In this document: positions 8,793 to 14,249 of the stretch, piece by piece
Layout of the letters: the number at the start of each line of letters is the position of its first letter
How positions within the stretch are numbered: the first letter of the stretch is position 1
From: a virus
IMG/VR virus record: IMGVR_UViG_3300037502_001005
Span: 1 to 38,658 of that record
Strand: one strand, 5' to 3'
Length of the DNA: 38,658 nucleotides
The notes under the pieces: generated by a model
What the model saw: only the letters and a program-made list of their open reading frames with translations
The model's database searches: none
What the model was told of the DNA's origin: nothing
Program-made: the position numbers and the translations under genes

Positions 8793-10064
8793 TTATATTA
8801 CTCCTGCAATCGATCGGCGCAGTGGCCTGGTCGAACTAAATCCAGAATTGTTTGCATTCATCTCAAGGCCCATCGCTAAATAGCGAAAGGCGTCAGCAGC
8901 ATGAGAGGACCAATCATGCACAGGCCTCGTGTTGAAGGTCTGCCGCTTATCGTCCCACTCGCTGCGATACATCTTCAGCGCATCAAGCCCCTTGGCCGTG
9001 CGCGCCTCATCAAACCAGCATTTCGGGAGCATCATCCGAACAGCGTTGATGCCATCCTCTACACGGTGATTGGTGACAATCGTCGGCTGAAGACCAAGCG
9101 ATTGCAGAACCTCAACGCGCGTCTTGCCTGTGCCTAACTCTCGCGCTTGCGCGTCATGCGGGAGCAAGTGGCCCCCATAGAGATAAGGCTTAGACTGGAT
9201 CTCTCGGACGTAGTGTCCCAGATCAACGCCTGAGTTCTCGTAATAATCAACGATATGGATCTCGCGCCCGACGATTTGAGCAAACCAGATCGATGTTGTG
9301 TCTGATATCCCCAAGTCCCAGGCCGTCCAGACCTGTGATGCAGGATCGTAGGGAACGCCAGTGATGCGCCCTTCTTTCTCGGCATCAGCAAGATCCCGTC
9401 CATAAAAGGCGCCAACTACAGCCGCATCAAACGAGCATTCAAACTCAGCCTCATATTGCTCTGAGGTGAGCATCGTGGCTGCCGATTTGAGTTCGGCCTC
9501 TGGGATTAAACCTGTTTCACTCGCCTTTAAGCGCAGCGTAGTCCAATCCGAATTGTCTTGCGCCGCGTTCCAGATCTCAAAGAACTGGTTGCGGCCCTTT
9601 GGTGTCCCAATGAACGTGGCCCACCCTTGTCGATCGGCTAAGGCGGGCCGAATAACTTCTGGCCAGGCGCGGGGATCCATGTCACCCGCCTCATCAAGCA
9701 CAACACCATCGAGATAGATGCCGCGCAGACGATCGTAATTGTCTGACCCGTAAAGGCGTATACGCGCCCCATTAGGCAGATTGACTGTTAAATCGCTCTC
9801 TCGCTGCTCGACGCCAGGAATGGCCGCTGTGAGCCTCTTGAGATAGCCCCAGGCCACATCCTTAGCCTGAGAGTATGTTGGCGCCATGTAGGCAAAGCGC
9901 CCCTCGTGCTTTTCGCATCGCAACGCTGCATCAATCAGATCAGCGACACAGGCCACAGTCTTGCCGGCGCGACGATGCGCTACAATGCAGGACCAGCGTG
10001 ATTTGCGCTTATGGTATGGAACGAATTGAGGTCTGGCTTGGTAGCCGATCTCAATCGTCTCCAC
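8793..10064 (-). CDS. terL: Terminase large subunit
   Basis: A 423-residue packaging ATPase and nuclease. Walker A is AHRRAGKT (29-36). Walker B is GVVLDEAG (120-127) with D124 and catalytic E125. The coupling motif is FIGTPKG (151-157). The RNase H-like nuclease domain begins at AWDLGIS with D250 and ends in HDWSSHAADAFRY (D384, D391). The start is GTG at 10064, overlapping the small-subunit gene by 14 bp, with GGAG a few bases upstream. Length and motif order are normal for a headful or cos terminase; which of the two is not decidable here. Confidence 0.95.
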   Translation of the reverse strand: METIEIGYQARPQFVPYHKRKSRWSCIVAHRRAGKTVACVADLIDAALRCEKHEGRFAYMAPTYSQAKDVAWGYLKRLTAAIPGVEQRESDLTVNLPNGARIRLYGSDNYDRLRGIYLDGVVLDEAGDMDPRAWPEVIRPALADRQGWATFIGTPKGRNQFFEIWNAAQDNSDWTTLRLKASETGLIPEAELKSAATMLTSEQYEAEFECSFDAAVVGAFYGRDLADAEKEGRITGVPYDPASQVWTAWDLGISDTTSIWFAQIVGREIHIVDYYENSGVDLGHYVREIQSKPYLYGGHLLPHDAQARELGTGKTRVEVLQSLGLQPTIVTNHRVEDGINAVRMMLPKCWFDEARTAKGLDALKMYRSEWDDKRQTFNTRPVHDWSSHAADAFRYLAMGLEMNANNSGFSSTRPLRRSIAGVI

Positions 10065-10311
10065 GCGGCACTCCAGTTACGACTTGGAACGTGATGGCGC
10101 CGCCATTTTCGCCCGTGATCTCTGTTGTTGCGAGATCAGGCAAGCATTTCCGCAAAAGTCCAAGCCCAGCAGTCACTTGGGATGCGCTCATTTCGCGCCG
10201 CCCCTCGACATGCTCAATTAAGGAATTGAGAATGTTGCTGTTTTGGATTTTAACCCTATGCTCCTCTGGCATCTTAAAGCCAGGTCGCCGGCCCCTTGTT
10301 GAGGTTGTCAT
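10051..10311 (-). CDS. terS: Terminase small subunit-like DNA-binding protein
   Basis: An 86-residue basic protein. The pattern is GRRPGFKMPEEHRVKIQNS, then ILNSLIEHVEG-REMSASQVTAGLGLLRKCLPDL and TEITGENGG. I recall the same pattern in small proteins placed directly upstream of terL in several podovirus-type phages, where it acts as a terminase small subunit or maturase-like factor. The C-terminus overlaps the terL GTG. The 98-bp gap upstream holds palindromic sites, so this is probably the first gene of a late transcript. Confidence 0.7.
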   Translation of the reverse strand: MTTSTRGRRPGFKMPEEHRVKIQNSNILNSLIEHVEGRREMSASQVTAGLGLLRKCLPDLATTEITGENGGAITFQVVTGVPRGDD

Positions 10312-10335
10312 TTGTTGCTCTCTTCACGGGTGCAA

Positions 10336-10348
10336 ACTCATTTTGAGT
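10336..10348. promoter_or_regulatory. Palindrome upstream of terS
   Basis: ACTCA-TTT-TGAGT is a perfect 5-bp inverted repeat located 25 bp upstream of the terS start. Its 11-base core CTCATTTTGAG recurs at 17463-17473, after the rightward regulator gene. A shared protein-binding site is possible; no protein is identified. Confidence 0.4.
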
Positions 10349-10375
10349 CAACGTGTCCGCTTCTGTGAGTGTTAC

Positions 10376-10412
10376 TAACCGCATGCGGATAAGCCTTAAC
10401 CGTATGCGGTTA
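10376..10412. promoter_or_regulatory. Paired palindromic operator-like sites before the terminase genes
   Basis: Two 16-base near-palindromes, TAACCGCATGCGGATA (10376-10391) and TAACCGTATGCGGTTA (10397-10412), differ at only two positions and start 21 bp apart, two helical turns. They fill the gap between the methyltransferase stop and terS. The spacing suggests a dimeric regulator binding on one DNA face to control late transcription. No convincing -10 and -35 pair was found beside them. Confidence 0.6.
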
Positions 10413-10976
10413 TGCAGCAGGCTTTCTTACCCGCCACCACATCCATCCATCTTCCGAGACGCGCTCGGCGTTTGGGAATTTCTCAGTCACTGCGCGATTG
10501 ACGCCTTCCATAGGAAGATCATCACCGCCTATTGTCCCGCCTGCTTTGACCTTGGGCCACCAGGCTTCGATATCGGCCTTGACGCTGTCGTAATCGTGGC
10601 CAGCATCGATCCAGACAAAATCCACACTCTCATCCTCAAACAAATGCGCGGCCTGGGCGCTGTCTGAGCGAAGAGGCTTGATATGCACATGCGCCTTAAT
10701 CAGCGGCGCAATGTTGTTCTTAAAGACCGTGAAAAGGCGCTTTCGGTCAGGGTCAGCCTTGTGGGCGTCCTCGTCCGAACCTTTCCAATGGTCTACGCAA
10801 TAGAATGTGATGGGCTTGCCGGAATTGGCTATCTCAACACCCATGAAGGTTGCCGAGCGGCCCTTGTAGCTACCGACCTCAACAAACACAGCGTTGTCAG
10901 GCGCGTAAGCTACGGCTTGCAGATAGGCTTGGCGAAAACTGAACCACCCTTCGATCTGCTCGTAGTAGTGATCCAC
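10410..10976 (-). CDS. Class I SAM-dependent methyltransferase
   Basis: A 188-residue Rossmann methyltransferase (Methyltransf_24-like). Motif I is FVEVGSYKGRS (31-41), binding SAM. The acidic strand end is YCVDHWKG (59-66). Motif IV-like VWIDAGHDYDSVK (121-133) holds D124 and D128, followed by GGTIGGDD. The start is GTG at 10976, the first usable start in frame. Codons upstream in the same frame (WEGLGVNPSRRSKYEAN) also look protein-like but overlap a tRNA-like element and begin after a TAA. No DNA-methyltransferase signature (DPPY or PC) is seen, so a sugar or small-molecule substrate is likelier. Confidence 0.82.
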   Translation of the reverse strand: MDHYYEQIEGWFSFRQAYLQAVAYAPDNAVFVEVGSYKGRSATFMGVEIANSGKPITFYCVDHWKGSDEDAHKADPDRKRLFTVFKNNIAPLIKAHVHIKPLRSDSAQAAHLFEDESVDFVWIDAGHDYDSVKADIEAWWPKVKAGGTIGGDDLPMEGVNRAVTEKFPNAERVSEDGWMWWRVRKPAA

Positions 10977-10990
10977 ATTCGCCTCATATT

Positions 10991-11062
10991 TGGAGCGCCG
11001 ACTCGGATTTACACCGAGGCCTTCCCATTTTTACTGGGATGTTCTGGTTAAACTATCCGCGC
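10991..11062 (-). tRNA. Divergent tRNA-like cloverleaf, anticodon AAA, encoded CCA
   Basis: Seventy-two bases fold as a tRNA. The acceptor GCGCGGA/TCGGCGC has six of seven pairs. The D-stem is GTTT/GAAC, the anticodon stem TCCCA/TGGGA (5/5) with loop GTAAAAA, and the T-stem CTCGG/CCGAG (5/5); then T73 and an encoded CCA. Conserved T8, A14, R15, A21, T33, A37, G53-C61, T54 and A58 are present. The D-loop (AACCA) lacks G18 and G19, and the T-loop TGTAAAT has G55 and T56 in place of T and C. The acceptor end with U73 resembles tRNA-Gly, but the anticodon would read UUU. It may be degenerate or specialised. Confidence 0.5.
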
Positions 11063-11152
11063 AAAAACTCGTGCCGGGATTTCACCGGATGCCGGAGCCG
11101 CAGGGGGAACACTCCGTCTGCGTATGCTGGAAGGATACTCAACCAGCCGAGT
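11063..11152 (-). ncRNA. Multi-branched structured RNA region of unknown function
   Basis: The GC-rich gap upstream of the tRNA-like gene can fold, on the minus strand, into a closing stem ACTCG/CGAGT (11148-11152 with 11067-11071) around three hairpins: GCTGG/CCAGC, CGCAG/CTGCG and CCGG/CCGG. A T-tract (11063-11067) follows directly. The last hairpin loop TGAAATC looks like a T-loop lacking TTC, echoing the neighbour. It could be a complex terminator, a second degenerate tRNA or a regulatory leader. Confidence 0.3.
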
Positions 11153-11169
11153 CCAACGCGGGACGCGCA

Positions 11170-11421
11170 CTAGACCGAGGGAGAGGCGGCTAGTGGCTCG
11201 GAGGGCTTGGCTCGGTCGAGCATGCGCCCAATCGAATAATTCTTAAATCCACGCACTTTGGCGTTAGGAACAGTCCAGATCTCTCCGGTATCATCCATGA
11301 TGACCACCCAAAGAAGATCGTCTTCCTTACTGTAATCGATAACAGCGATGGCCTCGCCACCAGCACTCTTCTCAGGGATGTATAACGGCACCGATGGGTT
11401 GAGTTGCGTCAGACTCCGCAA
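11170..11421 (-). CDS. Small conserved phage protein
   Basis: An 83-residue protein read from TTG at 11421; a GTG at 11391 would give 73 residues. The body, AIAVIDYSKEDDLLWVVIMD then GEIWTVPNAKVRGFKNYSIGR, matches a pattern I recall in small proteins of alphaproteobacterial phages, of no known function. It appears beta-rich. The 5' end overlaps the preceding gene by up to 50 bp, so the start is uncertain. No membrane segment or metal site is visible. Confidence 0.65.
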   Translation of the reverse strand: MRSLTQLNPSVPLYIPEKSAGGEAIAVIDYSKEDDLLWVVIMDDTGEIWTVPNAKVRGFKNYSIGRMLDRAKPSEPLAASPSV

Positions 11422-11623
11422 AGAGCGCCTCCAGAATGGATTGCCCTATCTCAACCGTGGTTTCGATAGGCTTTAAATGTCCTGACAGCTTGGATGCATT
11501 CAGCAACTCATAGCGCCAGCACATGTCTTCTAAGGCTACAGCCAGATCCTCACGGCTCATATCTGAGACACGCTGCGAACCATAATGGCTTAGTGAATAC
11601 TCGGACCGTCTTCGGCAAAGCAT
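11372..11623 (-). CDS. Hypothetical protein
   Basis: An 83-residue frame from ATG at 11623. An internal ATG at 11560 gives a 62-residue protein starting MSREDLAVALEDMCWRYELL and avoids overlap with the previous gene's end. Neither start has a clear Shine-Dalgarno. The C-terminal part (VEIGQSILEALFAESDA) looks helical. No family is recognised; it belongs to the string of small leftward genes between replication and packaging. Confidence 0.5.
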   Translation of the reverse strand: MLCRRRSEYSLSHYGSQRVSDMSREDLAVALEDMCWRYELLNASKLSGHLKPIETTVEIGQSILEALFAESDATQPIGAVIHP

Positions 11624-11802
11624 GATATGCTCAACATGATGATGGCATTGACCAACAAGGCCAAAACCTCATCAGGATCATTAACCGTCGAGGCGAGGTA
11701 TCCGCCGCCGTCTGGATCTTCCCCGATGACGATAGCCTCTTTGAGATTGAGGCTGTTCGCCTTTTCCAGAAGGGTTTCCACCGATAGAGTGTCTTCGGCC
11801 AA
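11590..11802 (-). CDS. Hypothetical acidic protein (TTG start)
   Basis: A 70-residue protein initiated at TTG 11802, chosen because a strong GGGAGGG ribosome site lies 4 bases upstream. It reads MAEDTLSVETLLEKANSLNL, then IVIGEDPDGGGYLAST and DPDEVLALLVNAIIMLS, with an acidic, helix-strand character. Its first 122 bp overlap the end of the preceding gene in another frame, an unusually long overlap. Function unknown. Confidence 0.55.
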   Translation of the reverse strand: MAEDTLSVETLLEKANSLNLKEAIVIGEDPDGGGYLASTVNDPDEVLALLVNAIIMLSISCFAEDGPSIH

Positions 11803-12004
11803 TCAACCCTCCCGCTTCGTCGATTTGAAGTGATCTGCCCGCCAAACAAGCCTCAATGCAGTCTTGTTCTATGGTTTCAAGGTCATCAAATTCTGGCGTG
11901 ATGAGTTGGAAGAAGCCCTTGCGCTTTCGCGCTTTCTCGCCGCTCATTGATTGACCAACAAAAAACGCGGCAACCGTTTCCGGTTCCGCGCGCAAATCGT
12001 TCAT
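11681..12004 (-). CDS. Hypothetical protein with basic tail
   Basis: A 107-residue protein from ATG at 12004 (MNDLRAEPETVAAFFVGQSM). The N-terminal 70 residues look like normal protein, with ITPEFDDLETIEQDCIEACL. The last 40 residues are very basic and Gly/Arg-rich and are read through DNA that also encodes the next gene in another frame, so the true end may be earlier if a frameshift is present. No family is recognised. Confidence 0.5.
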   Translation of the reverse strand: MNDLRAEPETVAAFFVGQSMSGEKARKRKGFFQLITPEFDDLETIEQDCIEACLAGRSLQIDEAGGLIGRRHSIGGNPSGKGEQPQSQRGYRHRGRSRRRRIPRLDG

Positions 12005-12036
12005 TGTGGCGATTGTCCCACTTGATGCGTAACGGG

Positions 12037-12546
12037 TCAAGCCATACCCCAATCATCTGCTAACTTATCCAAGCCTAAACGCAACAACTCCGTCACAGCA
12101 GCGCGCGCTTGGACCTCATTAAGCCAGTTGAGTTTCTTGCCGACAGAAAACAAATCCAACTCTCGGCAGCACACATCTTCGACAACCATGCTTAGCTTCA
12201 TGCCGAGGCTTTGCGTGGCTTTCCGATATTGATCACGATGGTGTGCCTGGTATTCAGATGCCGGCATCATGTCCCAGCCAGATCCGCCGCCAACGCCCAT
12301 GAAATTTTGCACTGCAAAGCGCTCAGCCAAACCAGCGTTATGCCAATGATGCCGAAACTTGGTAGCCGCATTGTACTGAGCATCAGTCAGTCGTTTCGCG
12401 CCATGCAATCGTTCAAGCGGAGCATCACGGACAGTAAAAGGGCCATCCTTTGAAGAATGGATGTAGCCTTCAGCCTTAGCCATGCGTTCTGGCGTTGGAG
12501 GAATTGTAATCTGTGCAACGCTCACTTTGCGTTTTGGCTTAGCCAT
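12037..12546 (-). CDS. Conserved hypothetical protein, possible late regulator
   Basis: A 169-residue protein. A basic start (MAKPKRKVSVAQITIPPTPE) is followed by LHGAKRLTDAQYNAATKFRHHWHNAGL, helix-rich, and a C-terminal helical pair (VQARAAVTELLRLGLDKLADD). The LTDAQYNAATKFR segment recalls DUF6456-like helical proteins of alphaproteobacteria, but this is a weak resemblance. Its place between replication genes and the late packaging genes would suit a late regulator or antiterminator; that is inference. It starts right after the stop of the previous gene. Confidence 0.65.
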   Translation of the reverse strand: MAKPKRKVSVAQITIPPTPERMAKAEGYIHSSKDGPFTVRDAPLERLHGAKRLTDAQYNAATKFRHHWHNAGLAERFAVQNFMGVGGGSGWDMMPASEYQAHHRDQYRKATQSLGMKLSMVVEDVCCRELDLFSVGKKLNWLNEVQARAAVTELLRLGLDKLADDWGMA

Positions 12547-12780
12547 TTACTCCCCCTCCCCAAGCGCGGCGCGGGCTTTTCTAGCCGATGATGGCTCACA
12601 CATATGCGGGCCAAATTCGCCGTCCTCCCAACAAGCTATTTCATTAAGCGCCTCACGCAGCCGCTCTATTTCGTCGGCCATATCCTCAGCCAACCCGCAC
12701 ATGCACGTTGTTGCCGTGCCGCACCCTTGGTTTGGCTTACAAGAATGTTTTTCGACAATATCCTTGTAATCGTTCATCAC
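12547..12780 (-). CDS. Small Cys-rich protein
   Basis: A 77-residue protein with seven cysteines, four in HSCKPNQGCGTATTCMCG near residues 12-29, and three later including CWEDGEFGPHMC. The N-terminal group C-x5-C-x5-C-x-C could bind a metal. A helix (EDMADEIERLREALNEIA) separates the groups, a layout often seen in phage Ead/Ea22-like small proteins. The ATG at 12780 overlaps the previous stop. The C-terminus (ARAALGEGE) is encoded by a 23-bp element repeated at the end of the upstream gene. Confidence 0.6.
   Translation of the reverse strand: MMNDYKDIVEKHSCKPNQGCGTATTCMCGLAEDMADEIERLREALNEIACWEDGEFGPHMCEPSSARKARAALGEGE
12553..12575. repeat. 23-bp direct repeat, copy 1 (3' end of Cys-rich gene)
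   Basis: Identical 23 bp recur at 12783-12805, 230 bp away. Each copy encodes the last residues (RAALGEG) of two unrelated neighbouring genes. This implies spread of a gene-end module or a past recombination. Confidence 0.85.
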
Positions 12781-13034
12781 TTCCCCTCCCCAAGCGCGGC
12801 GCGGGGAACAAGCCGCAACCTATTTATTGTTGGATCATTAAAATACGGAAGCGCGGGTCGGGTCGTAAATTGGCACTCGACAATTCCGTTTTGGATTTGA
12901 CGCGAAACAGGGACGCGGAACCGGAACGTGATTGTTTCGTCTATTTCGTTGTCTACCATCCCGCGCACCACTTCATATTCAAGTTCTTCAAGGATGCGCT
13001 CTATCCGTTTTAAGCGGTAATTGTCTTCGCTCAT
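12777..13034 (-). CDS. Hypothetical protein
   Basis: An 85-residue protein starting at ATG 13034, which overlaps the upstream TGA as ATGA and has GAAGGA just upstream. It begins MSEDNYRLKRIERILEELEYEV (amphipathic helix), then an ETITFRFRVPVSRQIQNGIV beta-type centre. It ends in PRAALGEGK, encoded by the 23-bp repeat shared with the next gene. No family is recognised. Confidence 0.62.
   Translation of the reverse strand: MSEDNYRLKRIERILEELEYEVVRGMVDNEIDETITFRFRVPVSRQIQNGIVECQFTTRPALPYFNDPTINRLRLVPRAALGEGK
12783..12805. repeat. 23-bp direct repeat, copy 2
   Basis: Second copy of the GC-rich 23-bp element described at 12553-12575. It lies at the 3' end of the 85-residue gene and just upstream of the Cys-rich gene's start codon. 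Confidence 0.85.
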
Positions 13035-13255
13035 TCCTTCGACTCCCTTAGCCAAACGCCGCGCAAAGCATCAGAAGCTAGCCATCGCAAATGGTCGCAG
13101 TTATTGTCAGGCGTTGTCGCAATCCGCGCTAATCTATCGCGCAGTCGCATGATTTCATTTTTTGCATCGCCCCATATCTCTGGGAAAAATGGATAGGCGC
13201 GACCAGCCTTTTCAGCATCTTCACAGGCTACCAGCTTTGCTAATACATCTGTCAC
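13031..13255 (-). CDS. Hypothetical helical protein
   Basis: A 74-residue protein (MTDVLAKLVACEDAEKAGRA, then WGDAKNEIMRLRDRLARIA). It is coupled at both ends by ATGA overlaps with its neighbours, strong evidence that it is translated. It is mostly helical with no membrane segment. The -EIMRLRDRLARI- heptads resemble the ends of many small phage early proteins. Function unknown. Confidence 0.65.
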   Translation of the reverse strand: MTDVLAKLVACEDAEKAGRAYPFFPEIWGDAKNEIMRLRDRLARIATTPDNNCDHLRWLASDALRGVWLRESKE

Positions 13256-13437
13256 TTTCCGCGCTCCTGTTCGACCTTTCCCACAAAGGCATCAACGATC
13301 GATCTGCACCAGGCAGCCTCAATCGCTTTGCGCTGAGCCTCTCGGCAGATCCGGTTGTTGTCAGCTACTAGACAGGCAATGATTAGCAACAGCATCGCCT
13401 GGGCAATGAACAAAATGACCAGAAGGATATCGACCAT
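13252..13437 (-). CDS. Small single-pass membrane protein
   Basis: A 61-residue protein whose residues 3-24 (DILLVILFIAQAMLLLIIAC) form a clear transmembrane helix, followed by a basic, cytosolic-type amphipathic helix (REAQRKAIEAAWCRSIVDAF). The ATG at 13437 follows the SSB-tail gene by 9 bp, and the stop overlaps the next start. It could be a host membrane effector or superinfection factor; it is far from the lysis genes, so a holin role is less likely. Confidence 0.65.
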   Translation of the reverse strand: MVDILLVILFIAQAMLLLIIACLVADNNRICREAQRKAIEAAWCRSIVDAFVGKVEQERGK

Positions 13438-13446
13438 TAGAGCGCC

Positions 13447-13692
13447 TCAGAACGGGATCGCATCACCGTGGCTATCATCCACGCGCCTATCATTGGCTGC
13501 CTCTGGACGGTCTTCTTTGGGCTGTGCTGACAAGCTTGTGAAGCCGCCAGACTTCCCGCTCTTAAACCAACCGCTCAGCCAATACTCTTTGCCCTCAATG
13601 TTGATCGAACCTTTGAGATCAGGATGCTTCTCAGTTGTTTTGCGGTCATTCGTGAAAAGTACACCGCGATTTTCATTGCTATATTCAGTCAT
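13447..13692 (-). CDS. Small protein with SSB-like acidic tail
   Basis: An 81-residue protein starting at ATG 13692, which overlaps the HNH stop (ATGA) and has AAAGG 7 bases upstream. The core (NRGVLFTNDRKTTEKHPDLK, GSINIEGKEYWLSGWFK) looks like a compact beta protein common in phage replication blocks. The C-terminus, DDSHGDAIPF, mimics the SSB tip (acidic then IPF) that binds replication and repair proteins. I infer a role in replication or recombination; ssDNA binding itself is not shown by sequence. Confidence 0.62.
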   Translation of the reverse strand: MTEYSNENRGVLFTNDRKTTEKHPDLKGSINIEGKEYWLSGWFKSGKSGGFTSLSAQPKEDRPEAANDRRVDDSHGDAIPF

Positions 13693-14195
13693 TTCCATGC
13701 CTTTCCATTTTTAATCATCCAGATTGCCGATTGGGTTACGCCATAGTCAGCAGCGATCTTTCGCTGAGATCGACCGTCAGACTTAATTCGTTCAACTTGT
13801 TCCTGCGTCAGCCGCGAGTTTCCATTGCGCTCACCGCGCGCACGGGGATGCGCCAACTGCTCTCCTTTTGCTTGGCGGCCCTTACGTTGTTTGTCTGCGT
13901 TGTTATCCGCAACAGTTCCCAGAAATAGGTGCTGCGGGTTCACACAGGCCGGATTGTCGCAACCATGGCAAATGCAAAAGCCACGCGGTATTGAGCTATG
14001 ATTGCTCATCATCCACGCATAACGATGCGCCATGTATGTGATGCCGTTGGCTTTGAACCGGCCATACCCATGTCCATACTTGCGTCCTAACCAATTCCAA
14101 CAGCCGGTTTGCTCATCCTTTTCGTAGGAACAGCAGAACCGTTCCTCCGCTGCCCATTTTTTGGGAAATCTTTTGCCGAGGTACTGCGTCATCAT
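13689..14195 (-). CDS. HNH homing-type endonuclease with C-terminal HTH
   Basis: A 168-residue protein. The N-terminal GCWNWLGRKYGHGYGRFK and H58 are followed by the HNH/zinc core CHGCDNPACVNPQHLFLG (76-93) and then VADNNADKQRKGRQ. Residues 124-168 (NSRLTQEQVERIKSDGRSQR, then YGVTQSAIWMIKNG) form a NUMOD-like helix-turn-helix for DNA recognition. This is the usual layout of free-standing phage HNH homing nucleases. It sits as an insertion between replication genes, and AGGGAA lies upstream of the start. Confidence 0.85.
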   Translation of the reverse strand: MMTQYLGKRFPKKWAAEERFCCSYEKDEQTGCWNWLGRKYGHGYGRFKANGITYMAHRYAWMMSNHSSIPRGFCICHGCDNPACVNPQHLFLGTVADNNADKQRKGRQAKGEQLAHPRARGERNGNSRLTQEQVERIKSDGRSQRKIAADYGVTQSAIWMIKNGKAWK

Positions 14196-14249
14196 GATTT
14201 CCCTTTTTGCTAAATTTGCAAATGCGATTGGCTATTCTTCGTGGCAGGA

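Noticed and set aside
10977-11152. Cobalamin riboswitch
   Set aside because: GGGAA and GGTGTAAATCC resemble part of its core, but the B12 box and conserved internal loops are missing, and the cloverleaf explains the same bases better.
10990-11193. Rightward 67-codon open frame
   Set aside because: It runs antisense through the tRNA-like and branched RNA region without a ribosome site.
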